Shown: positions 7,393 to 16,297 of the stretch, in pieces
How positions within the stretch are numbered: the stretch's first letter is position 1
Layout of the letters: the number at the start of each line of letters is the position of its first letter
NCBI GenBank assembly: GCA_046091665.1
Contig: JBJTCD010000022.1
Span: 1-49,526, forward strand
From: CAIUPE01 sp046091665
GTDB lineage: Bacteria > Pseudomonadota > Alphaproteobacteria > Rhizobiales > Beijerinckiaceae
Reading direction: 5' to 3'
Length of the DNA stretch: 49,526 nt
The notes under the pieces: generated by a model
Seen by the model: only the letters and a program-made list of their open reading frames with translations
The model's database searches: none
What the model was told of the DNA's origin: nothing
Translations under genes and position numbers: made by a program

Positions 7393-8577
7393 TAACGCTT
7401 GCGTCAAATCAGCAATCAGATCGTCGGGATGTTCAAGCCCGACGGACAATCGCACAAGCCCATCACCAATACCCATTTCGGCGCGTGCTTCCGGCGTGAA
7501 CCGTTGATGCGTCGTCGTTGCGGGATGTGTAACCAGACTCTTCGCATCGCCCAAATTGTTTGAAATGCGCACAAGCTGCAACGCATTCAAAAAGCGGAAA
7601 GCTGCGTCTTTGCCGCCCTTCACATTAAAGGCGATCAAGGTCGATCCCCCCTTCATCTGTTTTGCAATGATGTCAGCTTGCGGATGATCCTTGCGGCCGC
7701 AATAGATGAGAGTCTCGATTTTTTTATGCGAAGCCAAAACATCAGCAACGATGCCAGCGCTGCGTGTTTGCTTTTCAACACGAAGCGGAAGCGTTTCAAG
7801 GCCCTTTAACAACACCCATGCATTGAAGGGCGAAAGCGCCGGTCCCGTTTGCCGCAAGGGTGTTTTGATATGATCAACGATAAATTGCTCGGAGCCCAAA
7901 ATCACACCGCCAAGACAGCGGCCCTGCCCGTCAATATGTTTGGTCGCTGAATAGACCACGCAATCCGCGCCGAGTTCAAAAGGCTTTTGCAAAAGTGGTG
8001 TTGCAAAAACATTATCAACGGTGAGCTTTGCGCCCGCATTATGAGCGATGTCAGCCACAGCGCGAATATCAATGATTTCAAGCGTTGGATTTGATGGCGT
8101 TTCAAGAAAAAACACTTTCGTGTTGGGCCGCACAGCATTTTTCCATGCTGAAAGATCGGTGCCATCAACAAGCGTCGTCTCAACGCCAAAACGCGGCAAC
8201 CATTCTTCAATCACATAACGACAAGACCCAAACAAAGCGCGCGCCGAGACAATATGATCGCCCGCTTTCACTTGTCCCATGAGAGCCGCTGTGACGGCAG
8301 CCATACCGGTAGCGGTTGCCCGAGCGGCTTCAACGCCTTCAAAGGAGGCCATCCGCGCTTCGAACATCGCCACCGTAGGGTTCGAGAAGCGGGCATAGAT
8401 ATAGCCGGGCAACTCGTCCTTGAACCGCGCCTCGCATTCCTCTGCGGAGTTGTAAACATGGCCTTGAGTGAGAAAGAGCGCTTCCGACGTCTCGCCAAAG
8501 CTCGACCGGAAGGTGCCGTCGTGGACCAGGCGGGTTTCGGGATGGAAAGGACGGGCGGGGGAAGAAGATTCCACCAT
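7381..8577 (-). CDS. metZ: O-succinylhomoserine sulfhydrylase MetZ
   Basis: This PLP enzyme converts O-succinylhomoserine and sulfide to homocysteine in methionine synthesis, bypassing cystathionine. The 398-residue protein is a Cys/Met-metabolism fold type I enzyme with YSATKHIDGQGR holding the PLP lysine K213, D188 in LTVDNVFATP pairing with the pyridine nitrogen, and GYIYARFSNPT near residue 58. The DGQGR after the lysine is characteristic of MetZ rather than of MetY or cystathionine gamma-synthase. The ATG is preceded by GGAG at seven bases. It is divergent from the DUF2849-cysI operon, so sulfide production and its capture are arranged around one control region that carries two overlapping dyads. 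No SAM-II riboswitch was recognised upstream. Confidence 0.92.
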   Translation of the reverse strand: MVESSSPARPFHPETRLVHDGTFRSSFGETSEALFLTQGHVYNSAEECEARFKDELPGYIYARFSNPTVAMFEARMASFEGVEAARATATGMAAVTAALMGQVKAGDHIVSARALFGSCRYVIEEWLPRFGVETTLVDGTDLSAWKNAVRPNTKVFFLETPSNPTLEIIDIRAVADIAHNAGAKLTVDNVFATPLLQKPFELGADCVVYSATKHIDGQGRCLGGVILGSEQFIVDHIKTPLRQTGPALSPFNAWVLLKGLETLPLRVEKQTRSAGIVADVLASHKKIETLIYCGRKDHPQADIIAKQMKGGSTLIAFNVKGGKDAAFRFLNALQLVRISNNLGDAKSLVTHPATTTHQRFTPEARAEMGIGDGLVRLSVGLEHPDDLIADLTQALERA

Positions 8578-8622
8578 GATCGGGCTCCAGAAGAAAAAAT
8601 CTCCATTTTCATAGCGCAGTTC

Positions 8623-8666
8623 AATTCGTTCTTAAAGACGAATTATCGTTCTTTGTAACGAAAATT
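8623..8666. promoter_or_regulatory. Two overlapping dyads in the metZ-cys divergent region
   Basis: AATTCGT (8623-8629) and ACGAATT (8638-8644) form a perfect 7-base dyad. The shared AATT at 8641 begins a second dyad, AATTaTCGTT (8641-8650) with AACGAaAATT (8657-8666), 9 of 10 bases paired. The position between divergent sulfur genes suggests an operator; the regulator is unknown. The rest of 8578-8809 is AT-rich and has no other recognisable element. Confidence 0.5.
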
Positions 8667-8809
8667 ATGCTTGACCTCTGTTATATTCTATTACACGCTT
8701 AATTTATGTGAATTTATTATTTATCGTAAAAATCTGTAAATAATATTTATTCTCCAAAATTCTGTGTTATATAAGGTCACGGTCATAAGCCACTCGAAGG
8801 GATGAACCC

Positions 8810-9121
8810 ATGAGCAAAGCCCAGCCCCTCCCCGCCATTGTCATTGCCAATGACTTGCTGAGCGGCGATGTCATTTTCCTTGGTGCCGACAAATGGGAAT
8901 TAACTCATGAGCGCGCTGCGGTGGCATCGGATCAAAGCGCTGCGGACGCGCTGCTTGCCCGCGCGAAACTTGATTTTGTCGCCAATCGGATCGTTGACCC
9001 CTATCTCGCACAAGTGCAGATCACAGGTGATGGCACGCCGGTGCCTGTTCACTATCGCGAGAAAATGCGTACACGCGGACCTACCATCCGTCCGGATCTC
9101 GGCAAACAAGCAGGTCTTTAA
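8810..9121 (+). CDS. DUF2849 protein of the sulfite reductase operon
   Basis: The 103-residue product belongs to DUF2849, small proteins found almost only just upstream of cysI in alphaproteobacteria. The N-terminal PAIVIANDLLSGDVIFL is the family signature. It has no membrane span and no metal motif. The stop codon lies two bases before the cysI start, so translation is probably coupled. From context it is an accessory or stability factor for sulfite reductase or its electron supply, but the molecular role is not known. It is the first gene of the operon and is preceded by an AT-rich region shared with metZ. Confidence 0.85.
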   Translation: MSKAQPLPAIVIANDLLSGDVIFLGADKWELTHERAAVASDQSAADALLARAKLDFVANRIVDPYLAQVQITGDGTPVPVHYREKMRTRGPTIRPDLGKQAGL

Positions 9122-9123
9122 TT

Positions 9124-10785
9124 ATGTATCGTTATGACGAATTCGATCATCGTTTTGTTCGCGAACGCGTTCTAGAATTTCGCGGACAAGTCGAGCGTCG
9201 TCTTGATGGCTCGCTCTCGGATGATGAATTTCGTCCTTTGCGTTTGATGAATGGCCTCTATTTGCAGCTTCATGCCTATATGCTGCGCGTGGCAATTCCC
9301 TATGGCACTTTGTCTTCGCGCCAAATGCGCCAGCTCGCGATGATTGCGGATAAATGGGACAAGGGTTACGGCCATTTCACTACGCGCCAGAACATCCAAT
9401 TCAATTGGCCGAAACTCAAAGACGTGCCGGATATTCTTGATGCGCTTGCAGATGTCGAAATGCACGCCATTCAAACTTCCGGCAATTGCATTCGCAATGT
9501 GACAGCGGATCAATTCTCTGGCGTGGCTGCCGATGAAATTGAAGATCCTCGTCCGACCGCGGAATTGCTGCGTCAATGGTCGAGCCTTCATCCGGAATTC
9601 ACCTTCCTGCCGCGCAAATTCAAAATCGCGGTGACAGGCGCCGAGCATGATCGCGCCGCGATCAAAGGCCATGATATTGGCTTGCGTATTCTCAAACATC
9701 CGACAAGCGGTGAAGTGGGTTATGAAATCATCGTTGGCGGCGGCCTCGGTCGCACACCGATGATCGGTAAAGTCATTCGCGACTTTTTACCAAAGGCTGA
9801 TCTTCTTCCCTATCTCGAAGCGATCATGCGCGTTTATAACGCTGAAGGTCGTCGCGACAACAAATATAAAGCGCGCGTGAAAATCCTTGTTCACGAAACC
9901 GGCATTGATGAAATTCGCAAAGCGGTCGAAGAGGAATTTGCTGCAAGCAATCGCGCGGCCATCGCTGCTGATCCGAAAGAAGTCGAGCGGATCAATACCT
10001 ATTTCGCTCCGCCCGCTTATGAGACTTTGCCTGATAGAAGCGCGCGTCTCGAAGCCGTAAAGGCGCATGATCCCGAGTTAAAGCGCTTTATTGAAACCAA
10101 TGGTTTTGCGCATAAGGTTGCGGGTTATGTCGCGATCACCGTGTCTTTGAAAGCGATTGGCGCTGCGCCGGGTGATGCGACATCAGACCAAATGCGCGCG
10201 CTCGCTGATCTTGCAGATACCTATAGTCTCGGTGAATTGCGTGTCACACATCTTCAAAACATCGTTCTTCCTTATGTGAAAAAAGACGATGTGCCGGCTC
10301 TTTTTACGGAACTTAAAAAACATGATCTCGGCACGGCCAATGTCGGTTTGATCACTGACATCATTGCGTGCCCTGGCATGGATTACTGTGCGCTGGCCAC
10401 CGCGCGTTCGATTCCGATTGCACAAGACATTGCAAAACGTTTCGCTGATCCGGATCGTCAACAACTCATCGGCGAACTCGGCATCAAGATTTCAGGCTGT
10501 ATCAATGCCTGTGGCCATCACCATATCGGTCATATTGGCATTCTCGGTCTCGAGAAATCGGGTGAAGAAAGCTATCAAATCACACTCGGCGGCGATGCGA
10601 CTGAAAACGCCGCGATTGGCGAGCGTCTTGGTCCGGGTGTGACGGGTGATGATGTGCCCGATACCATCGAACGCATCGTCGATATCTATCTTGCCGAGCG
10701 CCAGAAGGGCGAACGTTTTATCGATACCTATCGTCGTGTTGGACTTGATTGTTTCAAAGGAGCCATCCATGCCACTGATGCGTGA
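9124..10785 (+). CDS. cysI: Sulfite reductase hemoprotein (CysI, siroheme/4Fe-4S)
   Basis: The enzyme reduces sulfite to sulfide by six electrons on a coupled siroheme and 4Fe-4S cluster in the cytoplasm. The 553-residue protein has the two-fold nitrite/sulfite reductase repeat. The cluster ligands are C416 and C422 (CPGMDYC) and C459 and C463 (CINAC), followed by the conserved GHHHIGHIGILG. HFTTRQNIQFNWPKL near residues 80-95 is the siroheme-binding segment of the first half. Length and layout match the compact alphaproteobacterial form that occurs with DUF2849 and DUF934 and without a CysJ flavoprotein gene; the electron donor is probably ferredoxin. The following gene starts inside its 3' end. 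A ferredoxin nitrite reductase would look similar, but context favours sulfite. Confidence 0.92.
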   Translation: MYRYDEFDHRFVRERVLEFRGQVERRLDGSLSDDEFRPLRLMNGLYLQLHAYMLRVAIPYGTLSSRQMRQLAMIADKWDKGYGHFTTRQNIQFNWPKLKDVPDILDALADVEMHAIQTSGNCIRNVTADQFSGVAADEIEDPRPTAELLRQWSSLHPEFTFLPRKFKIAVTGAEHDRAAIKGHDIGLRILKHPTSGEVGYEIIVGGGLGRTPMIGKVIRDFLPKADLLPYLEAIMRVYNAEGRRDNKYKARVKILVHETGIDEIRKAVEEEFAASNRAAIAADPKEVERINTYFAPPAYETLPDRSARLEAVKAHDPELKRFIETNGFAHKVAGYVAITVSLKAIGAAPGDATSDQMRALADLADTYSLGELRVTHLQNIVLPYVKKDDVPALFTELKKHDLGTANVGLITDIIACPGMDYCALATARSIPIAQDIAKRFADPDRQQLIGELGIKISGCINACGHHHIGHIGILGLEKSGEESYQITLGGDATENAAIGERLGPGVTGDDVPDTIERIVDIYLAERQKGERFIDTYRRVGLDCFKGAIHATDA

Positions 10786-11275
10786 TTTTTCTTTCGTCAA
10801 TGATCAATGGCGCAAGCTTGCGGATAATGAAGATGTGCCGCGCGATGGTGATGTCATCATCAACTTCACGCGCCTTGATGAAGTGGCGGATCGGTTGAAA
10901 GCGCAAACGGGAAAAACCGGTTTGCACATCTCGAACACGGTAAGGCCCGCGCAATTGCAGCCCCTTTTCAATCAGATCGCGCTGATCTCGGTGGCATTCC
11001 CCGCTTTCAATGATGGTCGCGGTTTTTCAATCGCAAAACGTTTACGTCATTTGGGATTTACGGGAACTTTGCGGGCCACGGGACCTTTGATCGCGGATCA
11101 ATATGCCTATGCCAAGGCCTGTGGCTTTGATGAAATCGATTTGCCGGAAACATTGGCTCAGCGCCAAACTGCCGATCAATGGCAAAAAGCGGCGAATGCG
11201 ATCTCGCTCTCCTATCAACGCGGCTATCACCGCCCCGCGACCATTCTCGACCAAAGGCGCGCCCGCGCGTCCTGA
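10769..11275 (+). CDS. DUF934 protein of the sulfite reductase operon
   Basis: The 168-residue protein is a DUF934 member, typified by ISNTVRPAQLQPLF-like central sequence, AFNDGRGFSIAKRLR and ATGPLIADQYAYAKACGFDEI. The family is a conserved partner of cysI and has been linked genetically to sulfite reduction, but its biochemistry is unclear. The chosen ATG at 10769 has AAGGAG seven bases upstream inside cysI and overlaps the cysI end by 17 bases, which implies translational coupling. An earlier in-frame start inside cysI is possible but lacks family sequence. The next gene, cysG, begins about 140 bases downstream on the same strand. Confidence 0.87.
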   Translation: MPLMRDFSFVNDQWRKLADNEDVPRDGDVIINFTRLDEVADRLKAQTGKTGLHISNTVRPAQLQPLFNQIALISVAFPAFNDGRGFSIAKRLRHLGFTGTLRATGPLIADQYAYAKACGFDEIDLPETLAQRQTADQWQKAANAISLSYQRGYHRPATILDQRRARAS

Positions 11276-11413
11276 GACAATCAGCCGGGTCGAAAGGGCG
11301 GTTCTTTGATAGAAATCGTCCTAACACCGCCATTGGACGCGTGAATGTCTTGGGATAAAGATCACACGAGTATCCCTTGTTGATCCCTGTTCGACCCAAG
11401 TTCCGTTCAACCC

Positions 11414-12904
11414 ATGTCTCGTAAGCCGACTGAAACAAGAGTAACCCGCATCGAACCGCTCGCCCGGTTGCCGGTGTTTTTCGGCTTGAAGGGACGCCGC
11501 GTGATTGTTGCGGGAGGCTCGGAAGCCGCAGGCTGGAAAGCAGAGCTCATTGCGGCGGCGGGGGCAATCGTTGAGCTTTACGCTGAAGATCCTTCGGAAG
11601 AGTTGCGCGATGTGCTCGCGCGGCTTGATGATCCGAACATCATTCATTTCGCGCGACCATGGTCGATATCGATTTTCAAAGGCGCAGCGTTAGCCATTCT
11701 CGCCACCGAGAATGATGCCGAAGCGCAAGCCTTCCGTTGCGCGGCCATTGACGCGGGCGTTCCTTGCAATGTTGTTGATCGTCCCGCTTTTTGCGATTTT
11801 TCTTTCGGCGGCATCGTCAATCGGTCACCGCTTGTCATTGGCATCTCAACTGACGGTGCCGCGCCCGTTTTTGGTCAGGCTGTTCGTACAAAGATCGAAG
11901 CCCTCTTGCCGCAAGGTTTGGCGCGTTGGGCGGAAGCCGCACAAAGCTGGCGTCCGTCCGTTCAGGCTTTGAGTCTTTCTTTCCAGAAACGTCGCGCATT
12001 TTGGGAGCGTTTCACTGCACTTGCTCTCTCAAAGCCGAATGAGATACCGCGTGATGAAGAACGCGATGAGCTTCTTGCTGAGAGCGTCTCAACAGCCTCT
12101 TCTCCTGAAAAAGGTTCAGCTGTTCTTGTTGGCGCAGGCCCCGGCGATCCCGAATTGATGACGCTCAAAGCCGTGCGTGCGTTGCAATCAGCGGATATTG
12201 TTCTTTACGATGATCTTGTGTCACGCGCCGTGCTTGATTTTGCGCGCCGTGAAGCCAAGACCATGCTTGTGGGCAAAACAGGTCATGGCCCGTCATGCAA
12301 ACAGGAAGACATCAATCGCTTGATGGTAAGCTTTGCACAGCAAGGCAAACGCGTCATTCGATTAAAAAGCGGTGATCCAATGGTGTTCGGCCGCGCGACT
12401 GAAGAAATTGATGCGTGCCGCGCAGCCGGCATTCCTATTGAAGTCATTCCCGGCATTACAACCGCACAAGGTGTCGCAAGCCGGTTGTTGAAGTCACTGA
12501 CTCATCGCGCGATTGCGCGTCGTGTTCAGTTTCTCACAGGCCATGACAATAAGGGCCAATTGCCGCCCGATATTGATTGGCGCGCGATCGCTGATGATGC
12601 CGCAACAACTGTTGTCTATATGCCCGCGCGCACCATTCGGGCTTTAACCGATGCGGCGATTTCACATGGACTCCCCTCAACGACGCCATCGATTGCAGTT
12701 TATAACGCAACACGCGCTGACGAAGATGTGATTGAAGGCACAATTGCCTCTCTTGCTGACCGCATGGCGGAGAAAGAACGTAACGGTCCCGTGATTGTGT
12801 TGATCGGTCGTGCGATGGAAGGCGCAGGATCAAACTGGGACTCATTATTGCCTACAACGCATAATGATGCGGCGCTTCACAAGAGACAATCAGCTTCGGC
12901 TTGA
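11414..12904 (+). CDS. cysG: Siroheme synthase CysG (multifunctional)
   Basis: CysG makes siroheme, the cofactor of the neighbouring sulfite reductase. The 496-residue protein has an N-terminal precorrin-2 dehydrogenase/ferrochelatase half with the nucleotide-binding stretch RRVIVAGGSEAAGWKAEL at about residues 28-45 and a central helical domain, then a uroporphyrinogen-III C-methyltransferase half from about residue 235 with VGAGPGDPELMTLKA, RLKSGDPMVFGR and VIPGITTAQGVAS. Length is as expected for the fused enzyme. It follows DUF934 after 138 bases and probably belongs to the same functional unit. It ends three bases from the stop of the convergent exporter gene, with no terminator visible between them. 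Confidence 0.93.
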   Translation: MSRKPTETRVTRIEPLARLPVFFGLKGRRVIVAGGSEAAGWKAELIAAAGAIVELYAEDPSEELRDVLARLDDPNIIHFARPWSISIFKGAALAILATENDAEAQAFRCAAIDAGVPCNVVDRPAFCDFSFGGIVNRSPLVIGISTDGAAPVFGQAVRTKIEALLPQGLARWAEAAQSWRPSVQALSLSFQKRRAFWERFTALALSKPNEIPRDEERDELLAESVSTASSPEKGSAVLVGAGPGDPELMTLKAVRALQSADIVLYDDLVSRAVLDFARREAKTMLVGKTGHGPSCKQEDINRLMVSFAQQGKRVIRLKSGDPMVFGRATEEIDACRAAGIPIEVIPGITTAQGVASRLLKSLTHRAIARRVQFLTGHDNKGQLPPDIDWRAIADDAATTVVYMPARTIRALTDAAISHGLPSTTPSIAVYNATRADEDVIEGTIASLADRMAEKERNGPVIVLIGRAMEGAGSNWDSLLPTTHNDAALHKRQSASA

Positions 12905-12907
12905 TCT

Positions 12908-13819
12908 TTATGCGCGACGCCATTCGGCGAGCGTGATTCCACCAAGCACAAGCATCAGTGCCAGCGCGTGATAAAGGTGGAAGGGTTCGCCCAAAAGAAT
13001 GATCGCCAAGAGCGGCCCGAAAATCGGCACGAGATTTGTAAAATTTGCAGCGCGTCCGGGCCCGATCAATTCCACCGCTTTCAAAAAGAAAAGCTGTGCA
13101 AGCAAAGACGGGCAAATGCCGATAAAGGCAACGATCGTCCACCCTTCAACAGTCGGCCATTGCGCTTCGCCCAACGCCATCTCGAGTCCTAAAAGCGGCA
13201 GAGATGTTATAAAGGCCGCCATCGCGACAAGTGCAAAAAAGCCAATGCCCGAAACTTTTGGTCGATTGCGCAACATAAGTGTGTAGATCGCGTAACTCAA
13301 ACACGCGATCACAAGACCAACATCGCCAATATTGAAATTGAAATTCAAAAGAACGTCGAGTTCACCGTGGCTCGCCACCGCAATCACACCGGCAAGCGCG
13401 AAGGGAATTCCCATCGCTTGCAGCAAAGTGAGTGGTGTGCGTTGAAAAATCGCCGCGCCCATCAAAACGAAAATCGGTAATGCGCCTTGCAGGATCGTCA
13501 TATTCACGGCGCTTGTGTGATGCGCCGAGAGATAGAAAAGTGCGTTGAAGCCCGTAAATCCAAAAATGGCCCCCAGCACCAGACGCAGAATATGATGCTT
13601 CAACACAAACCAATCTTCGCGAATGCGTGAGAAAGCGAAAGCAAAAAGCAAACTGCAAGAAATCAGCCAGCGCAGCGTGACGATGACCATAGGCGAGACC
13701 TCACCGATGGCCACACGTCCGGCAATGCCATTCGCGCTCCACATCAACATTGTGAGCGTGAGAAGGAGATAGGGGTTTGAGGCGCCTAACCGCCTGATCG
13801 TTTGGAGGACCGCTTTCAT
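12908..13819 (-). CDS. EamA/DMT-family transporter
   Basis: This 303-residue integral membrane protein has ten predicted spans arranged as two EamA repeats of five, the standard drug/metabolite transporter layout. Recognisable segments are LTLTMLMWSANGIAGRVAIG in span 1 and LIPGRAANF-like LIGPGRAANFTNLVPIFGPL before the last spans. Such proteins export amino acids, purines or other small metabolites, but the substrate cannot be read from sequence. An upstream start at 13906 would overlap the divergent amidotransferase; the ATG at 13817-13819 has AGGA seven bases upstream and is preferred. It converges with cysG. Confidence 0.85.
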   Translation of the reverse strand: MKAVLQTIRRLGASNPYLLLTLTMLMWSANGIAGRVAIGEVSPMVIVTLRWLISCSLLFAFAFSRIREDWFVLKHHILRLVLGAIFGFTGFNALFYLSAHHTSAVNMTILQGALPIFVLMGAAIFQRTPLTLLQAMGIPFALAGVIAVASHGELDVLLNFNFNIGDVGLVIACLSYAIYTLMLRNRPKVSGIGFFALVAMAAFITSLPLLGLEMALGEAQWPTVEGWTIVAFIGICPSLLAQLFFLKAVELIGPGRAANFTNLVPIFGPLLAIILLGEPFHLYHALALMLVLGGITLAEWRRA

Positions 13820-13957
13820 GAGTTGTTCCTGAACCGGTCTCCAACCACACGCAACCCCCGATGCGACATGAGGGACACAACAAAATTTCATCGTTCCGGA
13901 ATGCAAATCCCCATGCTATCAGCGCGGAGAAACCAAAAATCGAACTACGGGGTTCTC

Positions 13958-14821
13958 ATGTCCCTCAGATTTCTTGTCATCGAAGGCAATGTCAAAGGCC
14001 CGCGCGAGCGCCATCGCGACACCTATGGCAAGACCTATTCGGATTCTTATGGCTCGGTTCTGCAATCGATCGAACCTGACTCGATTTATGATGTCGCCTT
14101 CCCCGCCGATGAGGGCGCGAATCTCCCCGACATTGCGGGCCTCGAATCCTATGATGGCATCTGCCTGACGGGTTCGGCGCTGAATGCCTATCACGCAACG
14201 CCGGAAATTCTACGCCAGGTTGATTTGATGCGCGCGGCCTTTAAGTCACGTACACCTGTTTTCGGCTCCTGCTGGGGGTTGCAAATGGGCGCGCTCGCCG
14301 CAGGGGGCGATGTGCAAGCCAATCCGCTTGGACGTGAAGTCGGCTTTGCGCGGCGGCTCACCAAAACCGAAGCGGGTGAAACTCATCCGCTCCTCAAAGG
14401 GCGTCCCGCTTCATGGGATGCCCCCGCCATTCATCTTGATCTCGTCTCGACCCTGCCCGGAGATGTGACGGTTCTCGCACGTAACAGCCTCACCGAAGTG
14501 CAAGCTGCCGAAATACGTTATGAGGGCGGCGTGTTCTGGGGCGTGCAATATCACCCGGAATTCAGCCTTGAGGAGCTGTCGGTCATTCTCGACCGCTATA
14601 AGCCGACCTTACTGGCGGAAGGCTTCCTGCGCACGGAAGAAGATCACGCGGCCTATGTCGCAGAACTCCGCGCTATGGGCGACGACCCGACCCGCCATGA
14701 TCTCGCCTGGAAACACGGGCTCGATCAGGAAATCCTCGATCCGGTCAAACGGGTGACCGAATTACGCAATTTCATCGCGCATTATGTGAAGCCCATCAAA
14801 TCGCAACGTAATCGCGCATAA
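13958..14821 (+). CDS. Class I glutamine amidotransferase-like protein
   Basis: The 287-residue protein has a GATase1 domain with nucleophile C105 in GSCWGLQ and the triad H199 and E201 in QYHPEFS, the GMP-synthase-like arrangement. It is not fused to a synthetase domain. About 85 extra residues follow the triad and contain a conserved-looking DDPTRHDLAWKHGLD segment. Stand-alone members of this family hydrolyse glutamine or gamma-glutamyl compounds; the substrate here is not known. The frame extends upstream to 13802 over the exporter start, but the ATG at 13958 with GGGG six bases upstream begins MSLRFLVIEGN, the expected first strand. It lies 150 bases upstream of purA on the same strand, which could hint at nucleotide metabolism. 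Confidence 0.82.
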   Translation: MSLRFLVIEGNVKGPRERHRDTYGKTYSDSYGSVLQSIEPDSIYDVAFPADEGANLPDIAGLESYDGICLTGSALNAYHATPEILRQVDLMRAAFKSRTPVFGSCWGLQMGALAAGGDVQANPLGREVGFARRLTKTEAGETHPLLKGRPASWDAPAIHLDLVSTLPGDVTVLARNSLTEVQAAEIRYEGGVFWGVQYHPEFSLEELSVILDRYKPTLLAEGFLRTEEDHAAYVAELRAMGDDPTRHDLAWKHGLDQEILDPVKRVTELRNFIAHYVKPIKSQRNRA

Positions 14822-14905
14822 TCTCACATAAAAACATCCCCTGATTTTTGAGGCGTTAAGGGCAATTCTCCTTTCCCTTTGGGGCGAAAATGCTTTATCG
14901 GTTCG

Positions 14906-14949
14906 CCGCAAGCCTCGGCCTCCCGACTTGCGGAGTTCCGGGGCTTTTT
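14906..14949 (+). promoter_or_regulatory. Candidate transcription attenuator upstream of purA
   Basis: An intrinsic terminator-like hairpin is formed by AGCCTCGG (14911-14918) with CCGGGGCT (14938-14945, one G-U pair) and an inner CTCC (14920-14923) with GGAG (14932-14935), followed by TTTTT (14945-14949). An alternative hairpin, CCGCAAG (14906-14912) with CTTGCGG (14927-14933), uses bases of both arms of the terminator and excludes it. Only 23 bases separate the T-tract from the purA ATG, too few for a promoter, so transcripts must read through it. This arrangement suggests regulated attenuation; the signal sensed is unknown. Confidence 0.6.
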
Positions 14950-14972
14950 GCTGTCGAAAAGGATGTGGTGAG

Positions 14973-16265
14973 ATGGGTAATGTGGTCGTGGTCGGCGCCC
15001 AATGGGGCGATGAGGGCAAAGGCAAACTCGTTGACTGGCTCTCCGAGCAGGCCGACACGGTGGTGCGCTTTCAAGGCGGCCATAATGCGGGCCATACGCT
15101 CGTCATCGGCGACAAGACCTATAAATTATCGCTCCTTCCTTCCGGCGTGGTGCGCCCTCATAAGCTCGGCGTGATCGGCAATGGTGTCGTGCTCGATCCC
15201 TATGCGCTCGTTGCTGAAATTGATCGGTTGAAAACACAAGGCGTGATCATCACGCGCGATAATCTTCGCGTCGCTGAAAATGCAGCGCTCATTCTATCGG
15301 TTCATCGCGAGCTTGATGGTTTACGTGAATCCGGCCCAGCCGGCACCACCATCGGCACAACGAAACGCGGCATCGGTCCGGCCTATGAAGACAAAGTGGG
15401 TCGGCGCGCGATCAGGCTCATGGATCTTGCCGAGCCTGAAACATTGCCAGCGCGTGTTGATCGTCTGTTGCTGCATCACAATGCGCTGCGTCGTGGTGCG
15501 GGTTTAGCCGAGTTTGATGCGAAATCTGTTCTCAAAGAATTGCTCGACATCGCGCCGCGCGTTTTGCCTTACATGGATGTTGTGTGGCGTTTGATGGATG
15601 AAGAACGCCGCGCCGGTAAACGGATTTTGTTTGAAGGCGCGCAAGGCGCGTTGCTTGATGTTGATCACGGCACCTATCCCTATGTGACCTCGTCAAATAC
15701 GGTTGCGGGTCAAGCTGCGACAGGATCGGGTATTGGGCCGGGCGCTGTTGGTTATGTTCTTGGCATCGCGAAAGCCTATACAACGCGCGTAGGCGAAGGT
15801 CCGTTTCCAACCGAACTTCATGATGAGATCGGCGAACGCATCGGCACGCGTGGTCATGAATTCGGCACCGTTACAGGTCGTAAACGGCGTTGCGGTTGGT
15901 TCGATGCCGTGCTTGTGCGCCAAACCGTTCGCACATCCGGCATCAATGGCATTGCGCTCACCAAACTCGATATTCTCGACGGGTTTGATGAAATCAAAAT
16001 CTGCACCTCCTATCGGCTTGATGGCGCGGTGATTGATTATCTTCCCGCGAGCCAAGCCCAACAGGCGCGCGTTGAACCAATCTATGAGACGATTGAAGGC
16101 TGGAGCGCAGCCACAAGCGGCGCGCGCTCGTGGAAAGACTTGCCGGCGCAAGCGATCAAATATGTCCGACGTGTTGAAGAATTGATCGGCGCGCCGGTGG
16201 CGCTTGTTTCGACCAGTCCGGAACGCGAAGACACGATCCTCGTGCAAAATCCTTTTGAGGCTTGA
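14973..16265 (+). CDS. purA: Adenylosuccinate synthetase
   Basis: PurA joins IMP and aspartate using GTP, the first committed step from IMP to AMP. The 430-residue protein starts MGNVVVVGAQWGDEGKGK, with the GTP-binding loop GDEGKGK at 12-18 and the catalytic aspartate D13; GGHNAGHT, GTTKRGIGPAYEDK and VGYVLGIAKAYTTRVGEGPFPTEL follow in the expected order, and TGRKRRCGWFD near residue 300 binds IMP. The ATG at 14973 has AAGGA nine bases upstream. It is preceded by a terminator/antiterminator pair and followed by a 585-residue protein gene 32 bases downstream, probably co-transcribed. The identification is secure. Confidence 0.97.
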   Translation: MGNVVVVGAQWGDEGKGKLVDWLSEQADTVVRFQGGHNAGHTLVIGDKTYKLSLLPSGVVRPHKLGVIGNGVVLDPYALVAEIDRLKTQGVIITRDNLRVAENAALILSVHRELDGLRESGPAGTTIGTTKRGIGPAYEDKVGRRAIRLMDLAEPETLPARVDRLLLHHNALRRGAGLAEFDAKSVLKELLDIAPRVLPYMDVVWRLMDEERRAGKRILFEGAQGALLDVDHGTYPYVTSSNTVAGQAATGSGIGPGAVGYVLGIAKAYTTRVGEGPFPTELHDEIGERIGTRGHEFGTVTGRKRRCGWFDAVLVRQTVRTSGINGIALTKLDILDGFDEIKICTSYRLDGAVIDYLPASQAQQARVEPIYETIEGWSAATSGARSWKDLPAQAIKYVRRVEELIGAPVALVSTSPEREDTILVQNPFEA

Positions 16266-16297
16266 CGCGGACGCCTCAACCGCGTGAGGAAAGCGCA

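Noticed and set aside
8578..8700. SAM-II riboswitch upstream of metZ
   Set aside because: Expected by context in alphaproteobacteria, but the conserved pseudoknot sequence blocks are not present; only AT-rich dyads are seen.
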